Below the pieces are notes generated by a model that had not been told where the DNA came from, ran no database searches, and worked only from the letters and a program-made list of their open reading frames with translations. From Chitinophaga sp. SYP-B3965 (GTDB taxonomy: Bacteria > Bacteroidota > Bacteroidia > Chitinophagales > Chitinophagaceae), in NCBI RefSeq assembly GCF_009647655.1, contig NZ_WJFD01000002.1, positions 124,001 to 188,000 of the forward strand: a stretch of DNA of 64,000 nt, written 5' to 3'. The translations under genes were made by a program, and so were the position numbers. Shown in pieces: positions 44,399-53,170 of the stretch. Each line of letters starts with the position of its first letter. Within the stretch, counting starts at the first letter, position 1.

Positions 44399-45019
44399 TT
44401 AACGCATGCCACCGAACTTATATCCTACGGAAACACCAAAGGATGTGTTCTTTACCCTGTTCTCATCATCTCCTGCGCCATTGATATTCACTAAACCAAG
44501 GTCTGTATGAAGACCAAAGTTCAGGCCCATCGGCAATTCATATCCTACCTGGAAGTTAGCGCCCGCATCCATTCTCTTGGTCTGCAAGGCATTGTCACTT
44601 CCAAATTCGATGTCGTTGTCTCCTGCCTTACCGCCTAATGCATAAGAAAAGTAGGGCCCAAGGCCAATAAACAGGTTACCTGTTCCTACTTCTGGTTTGT
44701 ACATAAAGTTGATGGGAAGTTCCAGGTAATGCAACCTGGTTTTAACGTCTGCTCCTAAAGCATTCTCTGATTTACCGCCTTTGCCTACATACAAGAGGCT
44801 GGGCTGAATAAAGAACTCATCTGCCAGTGGAAGATCTACAGTCACCCCTGCACGGAGTCCTGTCATCATATCGCTGGTCTTCTTGTTCCCGTTGTTCACC
44901 AACGGATTCTTGTAAGTGGTACTCGAAAAGCTCGGTCCTGCTGTTATTCCAAATTTAACCTGTGCAAATGAAGCACCGGCCATTAGCATAACCGCAAAGG
45001 ATAACAATACTTTTTTCAT
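44399..45019 (-). CDS. outer membrane beta-barrel protein
   Basis: 206 aa. Signal peptide (LMAGASFAQ), VKFGITAGPSFSS, FIQPSLLYVGKGGKS, LHYLELPINFMYKPE, FIGLGPYFSYALGGKAGD, NFQVGYELPMG and end FGVSVGYKFGG. Paralogue of its neighbours. Function (adhesion, porin, T9SS helper) is not readable. Confidence 0.9.
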   Translation of the reverse strand: MKKVLLSFAVMLMAGASFAQVKFGITAGPSFSSTTYKNPLVNNGNKKTSDMMTGLRAGVTVDLPLADEFFIQPSLLYVGKGGKSENALGADVKTRLHYLELPINFMYKPEVGTGNLFIGLGPYFSYALGGKAGDNDIEFGSDNALQTKRMDAGANFQVGYELPMGLNFGLHTDLGLVNINGAGDDENRVKNTSFGVSVGYKFGGMR

Positions 45020-45090
45020 TGTTTTTATATTTATCTGTTAGGATGAAATGGTGTATTCCTGACTAAATAATGCTTTAGTCCTGAAAATGT

Positions 45091-45798
45091 TTATTCTGTT
45101 ACGTTTTTGCCACTGCGGCTGCCTCCAAAAAGGTAACCAACGGAGAAGCTCCATACACGGTTCTTGCTCTTATCATCACGGGAATCATCTGCTCCGGAAA
45201 GGATCTTAGCGAAACCAAGACCATACTGTGCAGATAACAGGAAGTTGCCAAACTCAACACCGGCCAGTAAATTACCACCGTAGTCAAAACGTTTGTACTT
45301 GTCATAACCCTGGTTAGGATCTGTGTTATCAAAAGGGGTATCATCGTCCCACTTGATATTACTTTCACCACTTACAGGCCCGAGTGCGTATTTGTTCTTA
45401 CCGCCTACACCAAAAGCTGCATAAGGACCGGCACCAAAGAAGATACGGGTATCCTCACCCACAGGTATCTTACCTACAAGGTTTACAGGAATTTCAATGT
45501 ATTGAGGGTTAGTGGAAGTTTTGAAGTAAGTAGCGCTTCCGGGCTCTCCTCTTTCTAATTTGGAACCTTTACCGGTATAGTAAACACCGGGTTGAAGTGA
45601 TAGAACGGGGGAAAGCGGAAAATCCGCAATAACACCAACATGGAAGGAGCTTTTGAATTTGTTTTCTTCTACATTCCCGCCGCTACCGGTAGTGATATTG
45701 GCGAGATTATACCCGCCTTTTACACCTACCCTTGCTTGTGCCATGGCAGTTACCGACAACCCGATAGCCATACATGAGAGAACAATCTTTTTCGTCAT
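45091..45798 (-). CDS. outer membrane beta-barrel protein
   Basis: 235 aa. Signal peptide (GLSVTAMAQ), RVGVKGGYNLANI, LSLQPGVYYTGKGSKLE, PQYIEIPVNLVGKIP, GAGPYAAFGVGGKN and end VWSFSVGYLFGGSR. Third member of a tandem paralogous set (71 and 296 nt gaps), all on the minus strand. Confidence 0.9.
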   Translation of the reverse strand: MTKKIVLSCMAIGLSVTAMAQARVGVKGGYNLANITTGSGGNVEENKFKSSFHVGVIADFPLSPVLSLQPGVYYTGKGSKLERGEPGSATYFKTSTNPQYIEIPVNLVGKIPVGEDTRIFFGAGPYAAFGVGGKNKYALGPVSGESNIKWDDDTPFDNTDPNQGYDKYKRFDYGGNLLAGVEFGNFLLSAQYGLGFAKILSGADDSRDDKSKNRVWSFSVGYLFGGSRSGKNVTE

Positions 45799-45890
45799 AA
45801 CCTAGTAGTTTGATTATGACCCTGAATTTCAAAGACTGTGCCAAAGGGGCCTCCTGTTGTTATATATGATTATATATCAATAGCTTATAT

Positions 45891-47300
45891 CTACTTTTTT
45901 GCTGCATCTTTTAAGTCCCGCTCCAGGAATTCCTCTAACTGTTCCACGCCTAAACGTTTTGCGAGGATCTTTTTATTTTCATCCAGCAGGTAAACAAGCG
46001 GTGTGCTATAAACGTCATAGAACTTGCGGTAATTGCTCTTGTAACCAGGGTCCCAAACATGCGCCCAGCCTGTAAGATGCTTGTCTTGAATGAACTTCGT
46101 CCACTCTGCCTGTGTGCCTTCTGTTTTCACACCATACATCGTTACCCCTTTCTTCTTCCAACTTGCCTTGTAAGCAGAATCCAACCTGGGTACTTCTGTG
46201 ATGCAATGTCCACAAGTGGGGTCCCAGAAAACCAATACTGTGTATTTTGATTTGACGTCGTAAAGAGATTTCGGTCTTCCTGCTGTATCCACCAAAGCCA
46301 GGGCTGCGGCCTTCTGACCAATAAGATTTGGTGCAATGGTAAAAGCCCTGGAAATGATCTTTTCATTCTGCTCTTCACTTACCCAGTAAGCCTGTTTAGT
46401 GACGTAGTACTTTTCCACCAGGTGTACAAACACCGCATCCATTCCCATGATGGGAGACTCCTCATAAGTACGGGTCAGCCACCATACCACAAACTTGAAA
46501 CTCTCTTTATCCTTCTTCGTTTTCGCAATCAGCCGGTCTCCTTCCGCAATCACAGAATCCGGTACCGGGGTCACCAGCTGATTAAAATATCTGGTAAGGC
46601 GTGTTTCAAGAATAGGGGTGCGGACCAGTCTTCCATCACTAAGATCTACATCATCCCAATAGTGACTTTTGTAGGCCAGGAAAGGGTAAGAAGAGTCCAG
46701 GCTGCCATCCTTTTTACGGGGCATGGGTGGAACCTGCGGTTCCCGCATGGCTTTAAAGATGCTGGCCAATAAAGTTTTCGGTTGTTTCTGGATGATATCA
46801 TCCCGGTAAGCCAGTAACCTTTTACCCAGCTCTTCTGTAATAGGACGCACTTTTGCAGTGTCCTCCGCTGTACGGGCTGCTGCCAGCTTACGTTGGATAT
46901 CATTCATGATATCAGACTGGGAAGCCAGGAATTTATTATACGCGGAAAACATATCGTTGTCCGGAGAGTTCTTATAGACCGTTTTACCGGAAAGATCACT
47001 GGAATCCGCCATAATGGAGAAAGTTTGCACCTTATCCAGCAGCATTTCAAAATAGCGGGTTTTGCCCGGTAATACGATCAGGTAAATGCCACCAGGCTGC
47101 TTTTCAGCTCCTTTTAATACGGCAATGCCTTCATTATTGATCTGCGCGGAATCCATTACATAGGTGGTTTTGCCCATGTAGTGGCCCAGGTACAGTGTAC
47201 CGGACTGATATCCTTTCAACTGAACCGTGATATTGTATCCCTGAGCATGGAGGGAAAAAGAGCTGCAAAGGCAGCATAAGAAGTATAGCAGTTTTTGCAT
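45891..47300 (-). CDS. TlpA-like thioredoxin-fold protein with DUF4369 and DUF5106 domains
   Basis: 469 aa. Signal peptide (SSFSLHAQG), an N-terminal DUF4369-like sandwich (ITVQLKGYQSGTLYLGHYMG), a helical DUF5106-like middle (~125-310) and a C-terminal TlpA thioredoxin domain with the active site FWDPTCGHCITEVP (CxxC as CGHC). It acts in the periplasm as a thiol-disulfide exchanger; the partner is unknown. Divergent from rlmD. Confidence 0.92.
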   Translation of the reverse strand: MQKLLYFLCCLCSSFSLHAQGYNITVQLKGYQSGTLYLGHYMGKTTYVMDSAQINNEGIAVLKGAEKQPGGIYLIVLPGKTRYFEMLLDKVQTFSIMADSSDLSGKTVYKNSPDNDMFSAYNKFLASQSDIMNDIQRKLAAARTAEDTAKVRPITEELGKRLLAYRDDIIQKQPKTLLASIFKAMREPQVPPMPRKKDGSLDSSYPFLAYKSHYWDDVDLSDGRLVRTPILETRLTRYFNQLVTPVPDSVIAEGDRLIAKTKKDKESFKFVVWWLTRTYEESPIMGMDAVFVHLVEKYYVTKQAYWVSEEQNEKIISRAFTIAPNLIGQKAAALALVDTAGRPKSLYDVKSKYTVLVFWDPTCGHCITEVPRLDSAYKASWKKKGVTMYGVKTEGTQAEWTKFIQDKHLTGWAHVWDPGYKSNYRKFYDVYSTPLVYLLDENKKILAKRLGVEQLEEFLERDLKDAAKK

Positions 47301-47351
47301 AGGTAGAATAAAAGTAAAGAAATTTCTTATAGCCTGATGCGAAATCCATCC

Positions 47352-47359
47352 TACCTTTG
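47352..47359 (+). promoter_or_regulatory. -7 element directly before rlmD
   Basis: TACCTTTG is a perfect -7 element that ends five bases before the GTG start codon of rlmD. The expected start of transcription is at or next to this codon. Confidence 0.6.
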
Positions 47360-47364
47360 CACCC

Positions 47365-48774
47365 GTGAGGAAAAAAAATGTAATTCTGGAAAATGTGTCC
47401 GTAACAGCTTATGCCGCAGAAGGTAAAGCGCTCGCGCGGGTAGACGGTAAAGTGATCTTTATTGAAGGTGGCGTGGTGCCCGGAGATATTGTAGATGTAC
47501 GGCTCAGTAAAAATAAAAAAGACTGGGCAGAAGGAAAAGCCACACAGATACACACCTATTCACCGGATCGGGTAACGCCTTTTTGTGACCATTTTGGTCT
47601 TTGTGGTGGTTGCAAATGGCAAATGCTCCCTTACGAAAGTCAGCTGGCTTACAAACAGCAGCAGGTAGAAGATCACCTGAAACGGATCGGCCACCTGGAA
47701 TTTCCTGCCCTGCCCCCCATCCTGGGAGCAGAAAAAACAAGGCACTACAGGAATAAACTGGAATTCACCTTTTCTAATAAAGCCTACCTCACAGATGAGG
47801 AGATCCGCGAAGCCGGGGAAGATTGGCCCCGCCGCAACGCTTTGGGGTTTCACATCCCCAAACTGTTTGATAAAGTGCTGGATATTCAGACCTGCTATCT
47901 GCAGGAAGAACCTGCCAACCTTATCAAGAACACTATCCGGGACTGGGCAGAAAAACACGAATTGTCTTTTTATGACATCCGCCGCCAGGAAGGATGGCTG
48001 CGTAACCTCGTTTTACGTATCTGCACAACAGGAGAAGTAATGGTAAATCTCGTGATCCACCATGAAGCAAAAGAACAGCGGGAAGCCCTGCTGAATCACC
48101 TGCTGGCAACAGTCCCCGGTATTACCACTTTGTTATATACCCTCAATCCCAAAAAGAATGATAGTATCTTTGACCTGGAGCCTAAAGTATTCTTCGGTAA
48201 AGGTTATGTAGAGGAAAAACTGGAGGATTTTACTTTTAAGATCGGCCCTAAATCTTTCTTCCAAACAAACACTTATCAGGGAGAAGCGTTATATAAAGTT
48301 ACACGTGATTTTGCAGGGTTAACCGGAAATGAAGTAGTGTACGATCTTTATTGCGGTACCGGCAGCATCGGCATATTTGTATCCCGCAGCGCCGGAAAAG
48401 TGATAGGGATTGAGTTAATAAAAGAAGCCATCGACGATGCAAAGGAAAATGCAGCCGCTAATAATGTAAAAAACGCCACGTTTTTTGCAGGTGATGTGAT
48501 AGACATTTGTGATGACGCATTTTTTGCAGCACATGGCGCCCCGGATGTGATCATTACAGATCCTCCACGGGCAGGGATGCACGAAAAACTAACCGCGAAA
48601 CTGCTGGAAGTAGCAGCCCCGCGGATTGTTTATGTAAGCTGCAACCCCGCAACGCAGGCCAGAGATCTTGCGCTGCTCAACGAAAAATATACAGTGGAAA
48701 AAGTGCAGGCCGTAGATATGTTCCCGCATACACACCACATTGAAAATGTAGTTTTACTGCAACGCAGGTATTAA
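47365..48774 (+). CDS. rlmD: 23S rRNA (uracil-5-)-methyltransferase, RlmD/RumA family
   Basis: 469 aa, GTG start. An in-frame TGA lies 30 nt upstream and the frame has no ATG before residue ~88, so the GTG is well supported. TRAM domain (residues ~1-60), Fe-S cysteines (CDHFGLCGGCKWQ), AdoMet motif VYDLYCGTGSIGIF and the catalytic end IVYVSCNPATQARDL with its nucleophilic Cys. It methylates U1939-type uridines with AdoMet. Two rhomboid genes follow closely. Confidence 0.93.
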   Translation: MRKKNVILENVSVTAYAAEGKALARVDGKVIFIEGGVVPGDIVDVRLSKNKKDWAEGKATQIHTYSPDRVTPFCDHFGLCGGCKWQMLPYESQLAYKQQQVEDHLKRIGHLEFPALPPILGAEKTRHYRNKLEFTFSNKAYLTDEEIREAGEDWPRRNALGFHIPKLFDKVLDIQTCYLQEEPANLIKNTIRDWAEKHELSFYDIRRQEGWLRNLVLRICTTGEVMVNLVIHHEAKEQREALLNHLLATVPGITTLLYTLNPKKNDSIFDLEPKVFFGKGYVEEKLEDFTFKIGPKSFFQTNTYQGEALYKVTRDFAGLTGNEVVYDLYCGTGSIGIFVSRSAGKVIGIELIKEAIDDAKENAAANNVKNATFFAGDVIDICDDAFFAAHGAPDVIITDPPRAGMHEKLTAKLLEVAAPRIVYVSCNPATQARDLALLNEKYTVEKVQAVDMFPHTHHIENVVLLQRRY

Positions 48775-48802
48775 TTTAACTTAACGAATAAGCATCAACG
48801 CA

Positions 48803-49660
48803 ATGAGTGAGTTCAGACCCGGCAGATTCCAGATGTTGCCCCTGGTAATCAAAAACCTTCTGATCATAAATGGATTGGTATTTCTGGCACAGGTTACCCT
48901 GGAAAATTTGTACGGCTACCATATGGAAGACCTGTTTGGGCTGCATTACTGGGGCTCCGAACTTTTTAAACCACACCAGTTTATCACTCACCTGTTCATG
49001 CACGGCGGAATCGGTCACATCTTCGCCAACATGTTTGCACTGTGGATGTTTGGCAGTGCTCTGGAAAATATATGGGGGCCCAAACGTTTCCTCGTTTTTT
49101 ACATGATCTGTGGCCTTGGTGCTGCACTTTGCCACATGGGCGTGCTCACTTATGAAAATATGCAGGTAGTTAAAGATGCACAACATTTTTATGCACACCC
49201 CTCTTTTGATACTTACAATACTTTCTTCCAGGAATACCCATCATTAAAAAATTATACGCTCAAGGAAGGAAATACTGAACTGCCAATGCAAAGTTTTGTG
49301 GATGGATGGCGCAACCTGCCTCCAGAATCATATGACATGATTTTCCGCGCCAAGCTTTACGTAAGCAAGTTTATCCAGGATTTTGCAAATGTGCCCACCG
49401 TTGGAGCCTCCGGAGCCGTGTTCGGAATATTGTTCGCATTCGGATATCTTTTCCCTAACAACTATTTGTTCATCCTCCCCATTCCTTTCCCCATCAAGGC
49501 CAAATATTTCATCGGCGGATACATCCTCCTGGAACTCTACCTGGGTATCAAAAGTGCCGGAGATGACAATGTTGCACACTGGGCACATCTGGGTGGCGCA
49601 TTATTTGGATATCTGTTACTCAAGTTCTGGAACAAACGGAACCGGCGGACACTTTATTGA
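48803..49660 (+). CDS. rhomboid family intramembrane serine protease
   Basis: 285 aa. About six to seven helices. HLFMHGGIGHIFANMFALWMFG is the rhomboid HN motif. Catalytic Ser203 (VGASGAVFG) and His262 (AHWAHLGG) are present, so it should be active. A ~60-residue loop (about 120-185) with EYPSLKNYT lies between helices. It starts 28 nt after rlmD and is probably co-transcribed; the next gene is a related but dead copy. Confidence 0.93.
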   Translation: MSEFRPGRFQMLPLVIKNLLIINGLVFLAQVTLENLYGYHMEDLFGLHYWGSELFKPHQFITHLFMHGGIGHIFANMFALWMFGSALENIWGPKRFLVFYMICGLGAALCHMGVLTYENMQVVKDAQHFYAHPSFDTYNTFFQEYPSLKNYTLKEGNTELPMQSFVDGWRNLPPESYDMIFRAKLYVSKFIQDFANVPTVGASGAVFGILFAFGYLFPNNYLFILPIPFPIKAKYFIGGYILLELYLGIKSAGDDNVAHWAHLGGALFGYLLLKFWNKRNRRTLY

Positions 49661-49699
49661 TTTCAAAAAAGCCTAAATTTGTATACAAATACCAGCGCC

Positions 49700-50650
49700 A
49701 TGCAAGTAGCGGAAAAAGAGCGAATGCCCCGTTTATCACTCGGGGAAGAGAAGAACATGGTAACGCAACTGCTGCTCCTGAATATCACCGTTTACATCCT
49801 ACTGTTGTTTATACAGGTGATCTATAGAATGGAGGATTACGGCATACCCGCGTTTAATCGGGACATCCTGGCTAATACCATGTTGCCCGCAGACCCCATG
49901 ACCTTACTAACAAAGCCATGGACCATCATCACCGCCATGTTTGCCCACCTTCAGTTCTGGGACATTTTCAGTAACATGGTATGGTTGTTCGTCTTTGGCA
50001 CCATTCTTCAAAATGTGTCCAGTCACCACCGGCTGGTGATCCCTTTGTATATTTTCGGCAGTTTCTGCGGTATGGCATTTTATGTTACCGGCATGAACCT
50101 CATTCCCGCTTTCCGCCCCCTCGTTCCCACCAGTTCATTGATGGGAGCAGGCGCAGGGGTAATGGCCCTCGCTGTTGGCGCCACTGTACTTACCCCCAAA
50201 GGCCGCGTATTTCCTTTGCTGATGCAGGGAGGCGTACCCGTTTGGGTGATCACCCTCATCTTCTTCGCACTGCATGGCACAGCCGTTTTTGCCGGCGGAG
50301 GAAGTTTAACCGTATTGCTTTACTTACTGGGCGGCGGTTTCATGGGCTATATGTTCATGGCCCAATTTAAAAAAGGCCACAACTGGGGAACATGGATCAA
50401 TGATATTTTCTTCAACGTTGGCCATATCTTCCATCCCAAAGAAAAGAAAGAAGCCCTCAAAGCTGAGATCACCACTTCCAGATCTGGTTTCCGCGCTACC
50501 CCTGTTCCCTTCACCAAAGTAGGACATGTACCGGAACATAAAATAAATGAGATCCTGGATAAGATCAATGCACATGGAATTGATACACTCACCGCAGAAG
50601 AAAAAGAAACACTTTTGCGCGCCAGTAAAGAGAAGGAAGGAGAAGTATAA
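49700..50650 (+). CDS. rhomboid-like pseudoprotease
   Basis: 316 aa from the ATG (a TTG start 21 nt upstream is possible). The helix layout is that of a rhomboid (WTIITAMFAHLQFWDIFSNMVWLFVFG). The serine site reads LMGAGAGVMALA, with Gly151 in the Ser position, and the last helix reads LLYLLGGGFMGYMF without the catalytic His. So it keeps the fold but lacks both catalytic residues, like iRhom pseudoproteases. The C-terminal ~85 residues are soluble. It is 39 nt after the active rhomboid gene. Confidence 0.85.
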   Translation: MQVAEKERMPRLSLGEEKNMVTQLLLLNITVYILLLFIQVIYRMEDYGIPAFNRDILANTMLPADPMTLLTKPWTIITAMFAHLQFWDIFSNMVWLFVFGTILQNVSSHHRLVIPLYIFGSFCGMAFYVTGMNLIPAFRPLVPTSSLMGAGAGVMALAVGATVLTPKGRVFPLLMQGGVPVWVITLIFFALHGTAVFAGGGSLTVLLYLLGGGFMGYMFMAQFKKGHNWGTWINDIFFNVGHIFHPKEKKEALKAEITTSRSGFRATPVPFTKVGHVPEHKINEILDKINAHGIDTLTAEEKETLLRASKEKEGEV

Positions 50651-50780
50651 TTTTTAATTTCATTAAAGATAATATTTGATATCTCTTACATGTGTGAACC
50701 CGCGCCGCAGTAGGATTTCCGGCCATCACATACTTGTGTGAATTCTTTGTTTTCCCCTTTCTTTTATCACGCCTACACGC

Positions 50781-50788
50781 TATTTTTG
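50781..50788 (+). promoter_or_regulatory. -7 element before first EEP gene
   Basis: TATTTTTG, a perfect -7 word, lies 23 nt before the chosen TTG start of the next gene and argues against starts further upstream. Confidence 0.6.
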
Positions 50789-50811
50789 CGGTTCATAAAT
50801 TTACCCCGGCC

Positions 50812-51918
50812 TTGAAAATTGTTGCCACCGTCGTTCGGCGGCTGATGCTTTGGAGCAATGTACTCCTCGCTATCGGACTGCTGCTTTCGTTCTTTATTCC
50901 CTTTACCAATCCAGCCACTTTCTGGCTTGGCGGTTTTGCGGGTCTCCCGTTCCCATTCTTCTGGATCGCTTGCGTATGCTTCATTCCCCTCTGGATAGTG
51001 TATCGTCGTAAATACTGGCTGATCTCTTTACTGGCGGTGGCTGTAACAGTTACCGGTGTATGCAGTACCTGGGGATTCCATCTCTTTGGCGGTAACAAAA
51101 CAGCCTCAGACAATTCTTTCACCCTGATGACCTACAACTGCAGCAGCATGGGCATCAAAGGATATAAAGAAGTACCTGAAGTGCGCAACCGCATGTACGA
51201 AGAACTGCAAAAAGCCAGTCCGGATGTACTGTGCCTCCAGGAATTCTACTCCAATACCAATCCGGATAAGCCCAATAATTTCGACAGCATCCGCAAAATG
51301 CTGAATTACCCCTATCATTATTTTGTTAGGAGTCTTATCCATTGGGATACCTGGCATTACGGCACCGTTATCTTTTCCCGCTTTCCCATCATAGATACCA
51401 TGCGGGTAAAAATGTTCGATGGCCCCGGTGGTCCAGGCTCTGAAGATCTGATCGCCGCCAGCCTGCTGATCAAAGGAGATACCATCAGGATCATGTCTGC
51501 CCACCTCGCTTCCTACAAACTCAAAGAAGACGACTACAAAACCGTTGCTTCTGCTGAAGTACATAAGGCCCATGGCCTGTTATATAAGATGCGCCGCACT
51601 TTCAAACTCAGATCCGATCAGGCAAACAGGGTAAGAAATGAAATAGATCGCAGCCGCCACCCCCTGATCATGGTAGGAGATTTCAACGATGTACCCGTTT
51701 CTTACACTTACCGGGCCATCCGCGGAGATCTCCAGGATGCGTTCCTGAAAGAAGGTTCCGGATTTGGCAGAACATTTTCCGCCATCTCCCCCACACTGCG
51801 GATAGATTACATTTTACCGGATAAAATGTTCCACGTGGAAGATTTCGCCATCTATCGCAGACGCGGGTTCGAGCACTTCCCCATCATGGCCAGGTTATCT
51901 ATAAATAGAAAAGATTAA
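50812..51918 (+). CDS. membrane-anchored endonuclease/exonuclease/phosphatase family protein
   Basis: 368 aa from a TTG start (LKIVATVV). The start lies just after a promoter; the sister gene also starts with TTG followed by LKF. Three N-terminal membrane helices (~15-80) are followed by an EEP domain: TLMTYNCSSMG, LCLQEFY (metal Glu), GTVIFSRFPI, MVGDFNDVP, LRIDYIL and the end FEHFPIMARL. The substrate could be nucleic acid, an inositol phosphate or a sphingolipid. Confidence 0.85.
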   Translation: MKIVATVVRRLMLWSNVLLAIGLLLSFFIPFTNPATFWLGGFAGLPFPFFWIACVCFIPLWIVYRRKYWLISLLAVAVTVTGVCSTWGFHLFGGNKTASDNSFTLMTYNCSSMGIKGYKEVPEVRNRMYEELQKASPDVLCLQEFYSNTNPDKPNNFDSIRKMLNYPYHYFVRSLIHWDTWHYGTVIFSRFPIIDTMRVKMFDGPGGPGSEDLIAASLLIKGDTIRIMSAHLASYKLKEDDYKTVASAEVHKAHGLLYKMRRTFKLRSDQANRVRNEIDRSRHPLIMVGDFNDVPVSYTYRAIRGDLQDAFLKEGSGFGRTFSAISPTLRIDYILPDKMFHVEDFAIYRRRGFEHFPIMARLSINRKD

Positions 51919-51965
51919 CACCTTGTCTTTTAATGCGTTAAATTTATAGCGGCCAAACTATCTGC

Positions 51966-53081
51966 TTGTTGAAATTTTTACGACTTTTTACAAAAGGGTT
52001 TTTCCTTATCGTGAATGCGGTAACTGTTCTATTTTTCCTGCTGGCCTGCCTGGCGCCATTTATTTCGCCGGTCAGGTTCTGGCCGATCAGTTTCATCACG
52101 CTGGGTTTCCCGTTCCTGTTAATGTTGCTCCTTTTGTTCCTCATCTTCTGGATCATCTTCCATCCTAAATATGCGCTGATCCCACTGGTTGCTCTTGTGA
52201 TCGGCTGGAAATCTGTTTCTGCTTTCATCTCACTCCGCTGGCCCACCAATTGGGAAACGTACGACAAACCGGAAGGCACCATCAATGTGATGAGCTATAA
52301 CGTGGCGTTGTTTGGCCTGTATGCCAAGAAGGATAGCAAACCCACGCGGGAAGCCATGTTTCAGCTGATAAGCGAGCATAAGCCGGATGTGCTTTGCCTC
52401 CAGGATTTTTACACCTCTGAAAAATTAGACGATTTTAATAACCGGGAAGATCTTTCCCGGGTACTCAAACTCCCCTACCGTTTTTTCTCCAGTGACTTTA
52501 ACCGGAATGGCACACAACACTGGGGCAGTATCATCTATTCAAAATACCCCGTTATCTTATCAGACAAGGTGAAACTATCTCCCGGCCCCATGGGCGAAAG
52601 TCTCATCTATGCAGATATTCTCCGCAACAAGGATACCATCCGCATCGTGAACATGCACCTGGAATCTTACCGCTTCAACGCCAAAGATTATCAATCCATA
52701 GAAAAAATAAAGAAACAGGAAGATACCGGCCTCGTAGCAGCAAAAGGTATTGTGGTAAAAATGCGTGATGCATATGTGCGCCGCAGCCGCCAGGCCAATA
52801 TTGTTGCGGATTTTATCAGAACAAGCCCCCATCCTGTGATCGTTTGCGGAGACTTCAATGATACGCCCGCATCCTACACCTATTTCACCATCAAAGGGAA
52901 TCTGCAGGATGCATTCCTTAAAAAAGGCAGTGGCATCGGCAGAACTTTTACCGGCCTCTCTCCCACACTGCGGATAGATTACATTTTTGTAGACAGAACC
53001 TTTACTATTAACGGTTTCCGTACCATACATTCTGATCTCAGTGATCATTACCCCGTTATTACCAATGTAACCATCCCCTGA
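51966..53081 (+). CDS. membrane-anchored endonuclease/exonuclease/phosphatase family protein
   Basis: 371 aa from a TTG start (another TTG is the next codon). Paralogue of the upstream gene: membrane helices (residues ~10-90) then the EEP core with NVMSYNVALFG, LCLQDFY (Asp in place of Glu in the LQE motif, a conservative change), GSIIYSKYPV, VCGDFNDTP, LRIDYIFVD and LSDHYPVITNV. Gap to the first copy is 47 nt. The Glu-to-Asp change at the metal site is notable. Confidence 0.85.
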   Translation: MLKFLRLFTKGFFLIVNAVTVLFFLLACLAPFISPVRFWPISFITLGFPFLLMLLLLFLIFWIIFHPKYALIPLVALVIGWKSVSAFISLRWPTNWETYDKPEGTINVMSYNVALFGLYAKKDSKPTREAMFQLISEHKPDVLCLQDFYTSEKLDDFNNREDLSRVLKLPYRFFSSDFNRNGTQHWGSIIYSKYPVILSDKVKLSPGPMGESLIYADILRNKDTIRIVNMHLESYRFNAKDYQSIEKIKKQEDTGLVAAKGIVVKMRDAYVRRSRQANIVADFIRTSPHPVIVCGDFNDTPASYTYFTIKGNLQDAFLKKGSGIGRTFTGLSPTLRIDYIFVDRTFTINGFRTIHSDLSDHYPVITNVTIP

Positions 53082-53087
53082 ACCACG

Positions 53088-53095
53088 TATATTTG
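53088..53095 (+). promoter_or_regulatory. -7 element before cysS
   Basis: TATATTTG fits exactly and begins 7 nt after the stop of the upstream gene. The ~70-nt leader has an ATTCGG/CCGAAT-like hairpin region (~53125-53150). Confidence 0.6.
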
Positions 53096-53170
53096 TCTTC
53101 CACTTTTGCCTAAAAAATTCGACATTCGGGTTGAAAAATCCGAAATTCGCCGATCCACAATATTAGACTA

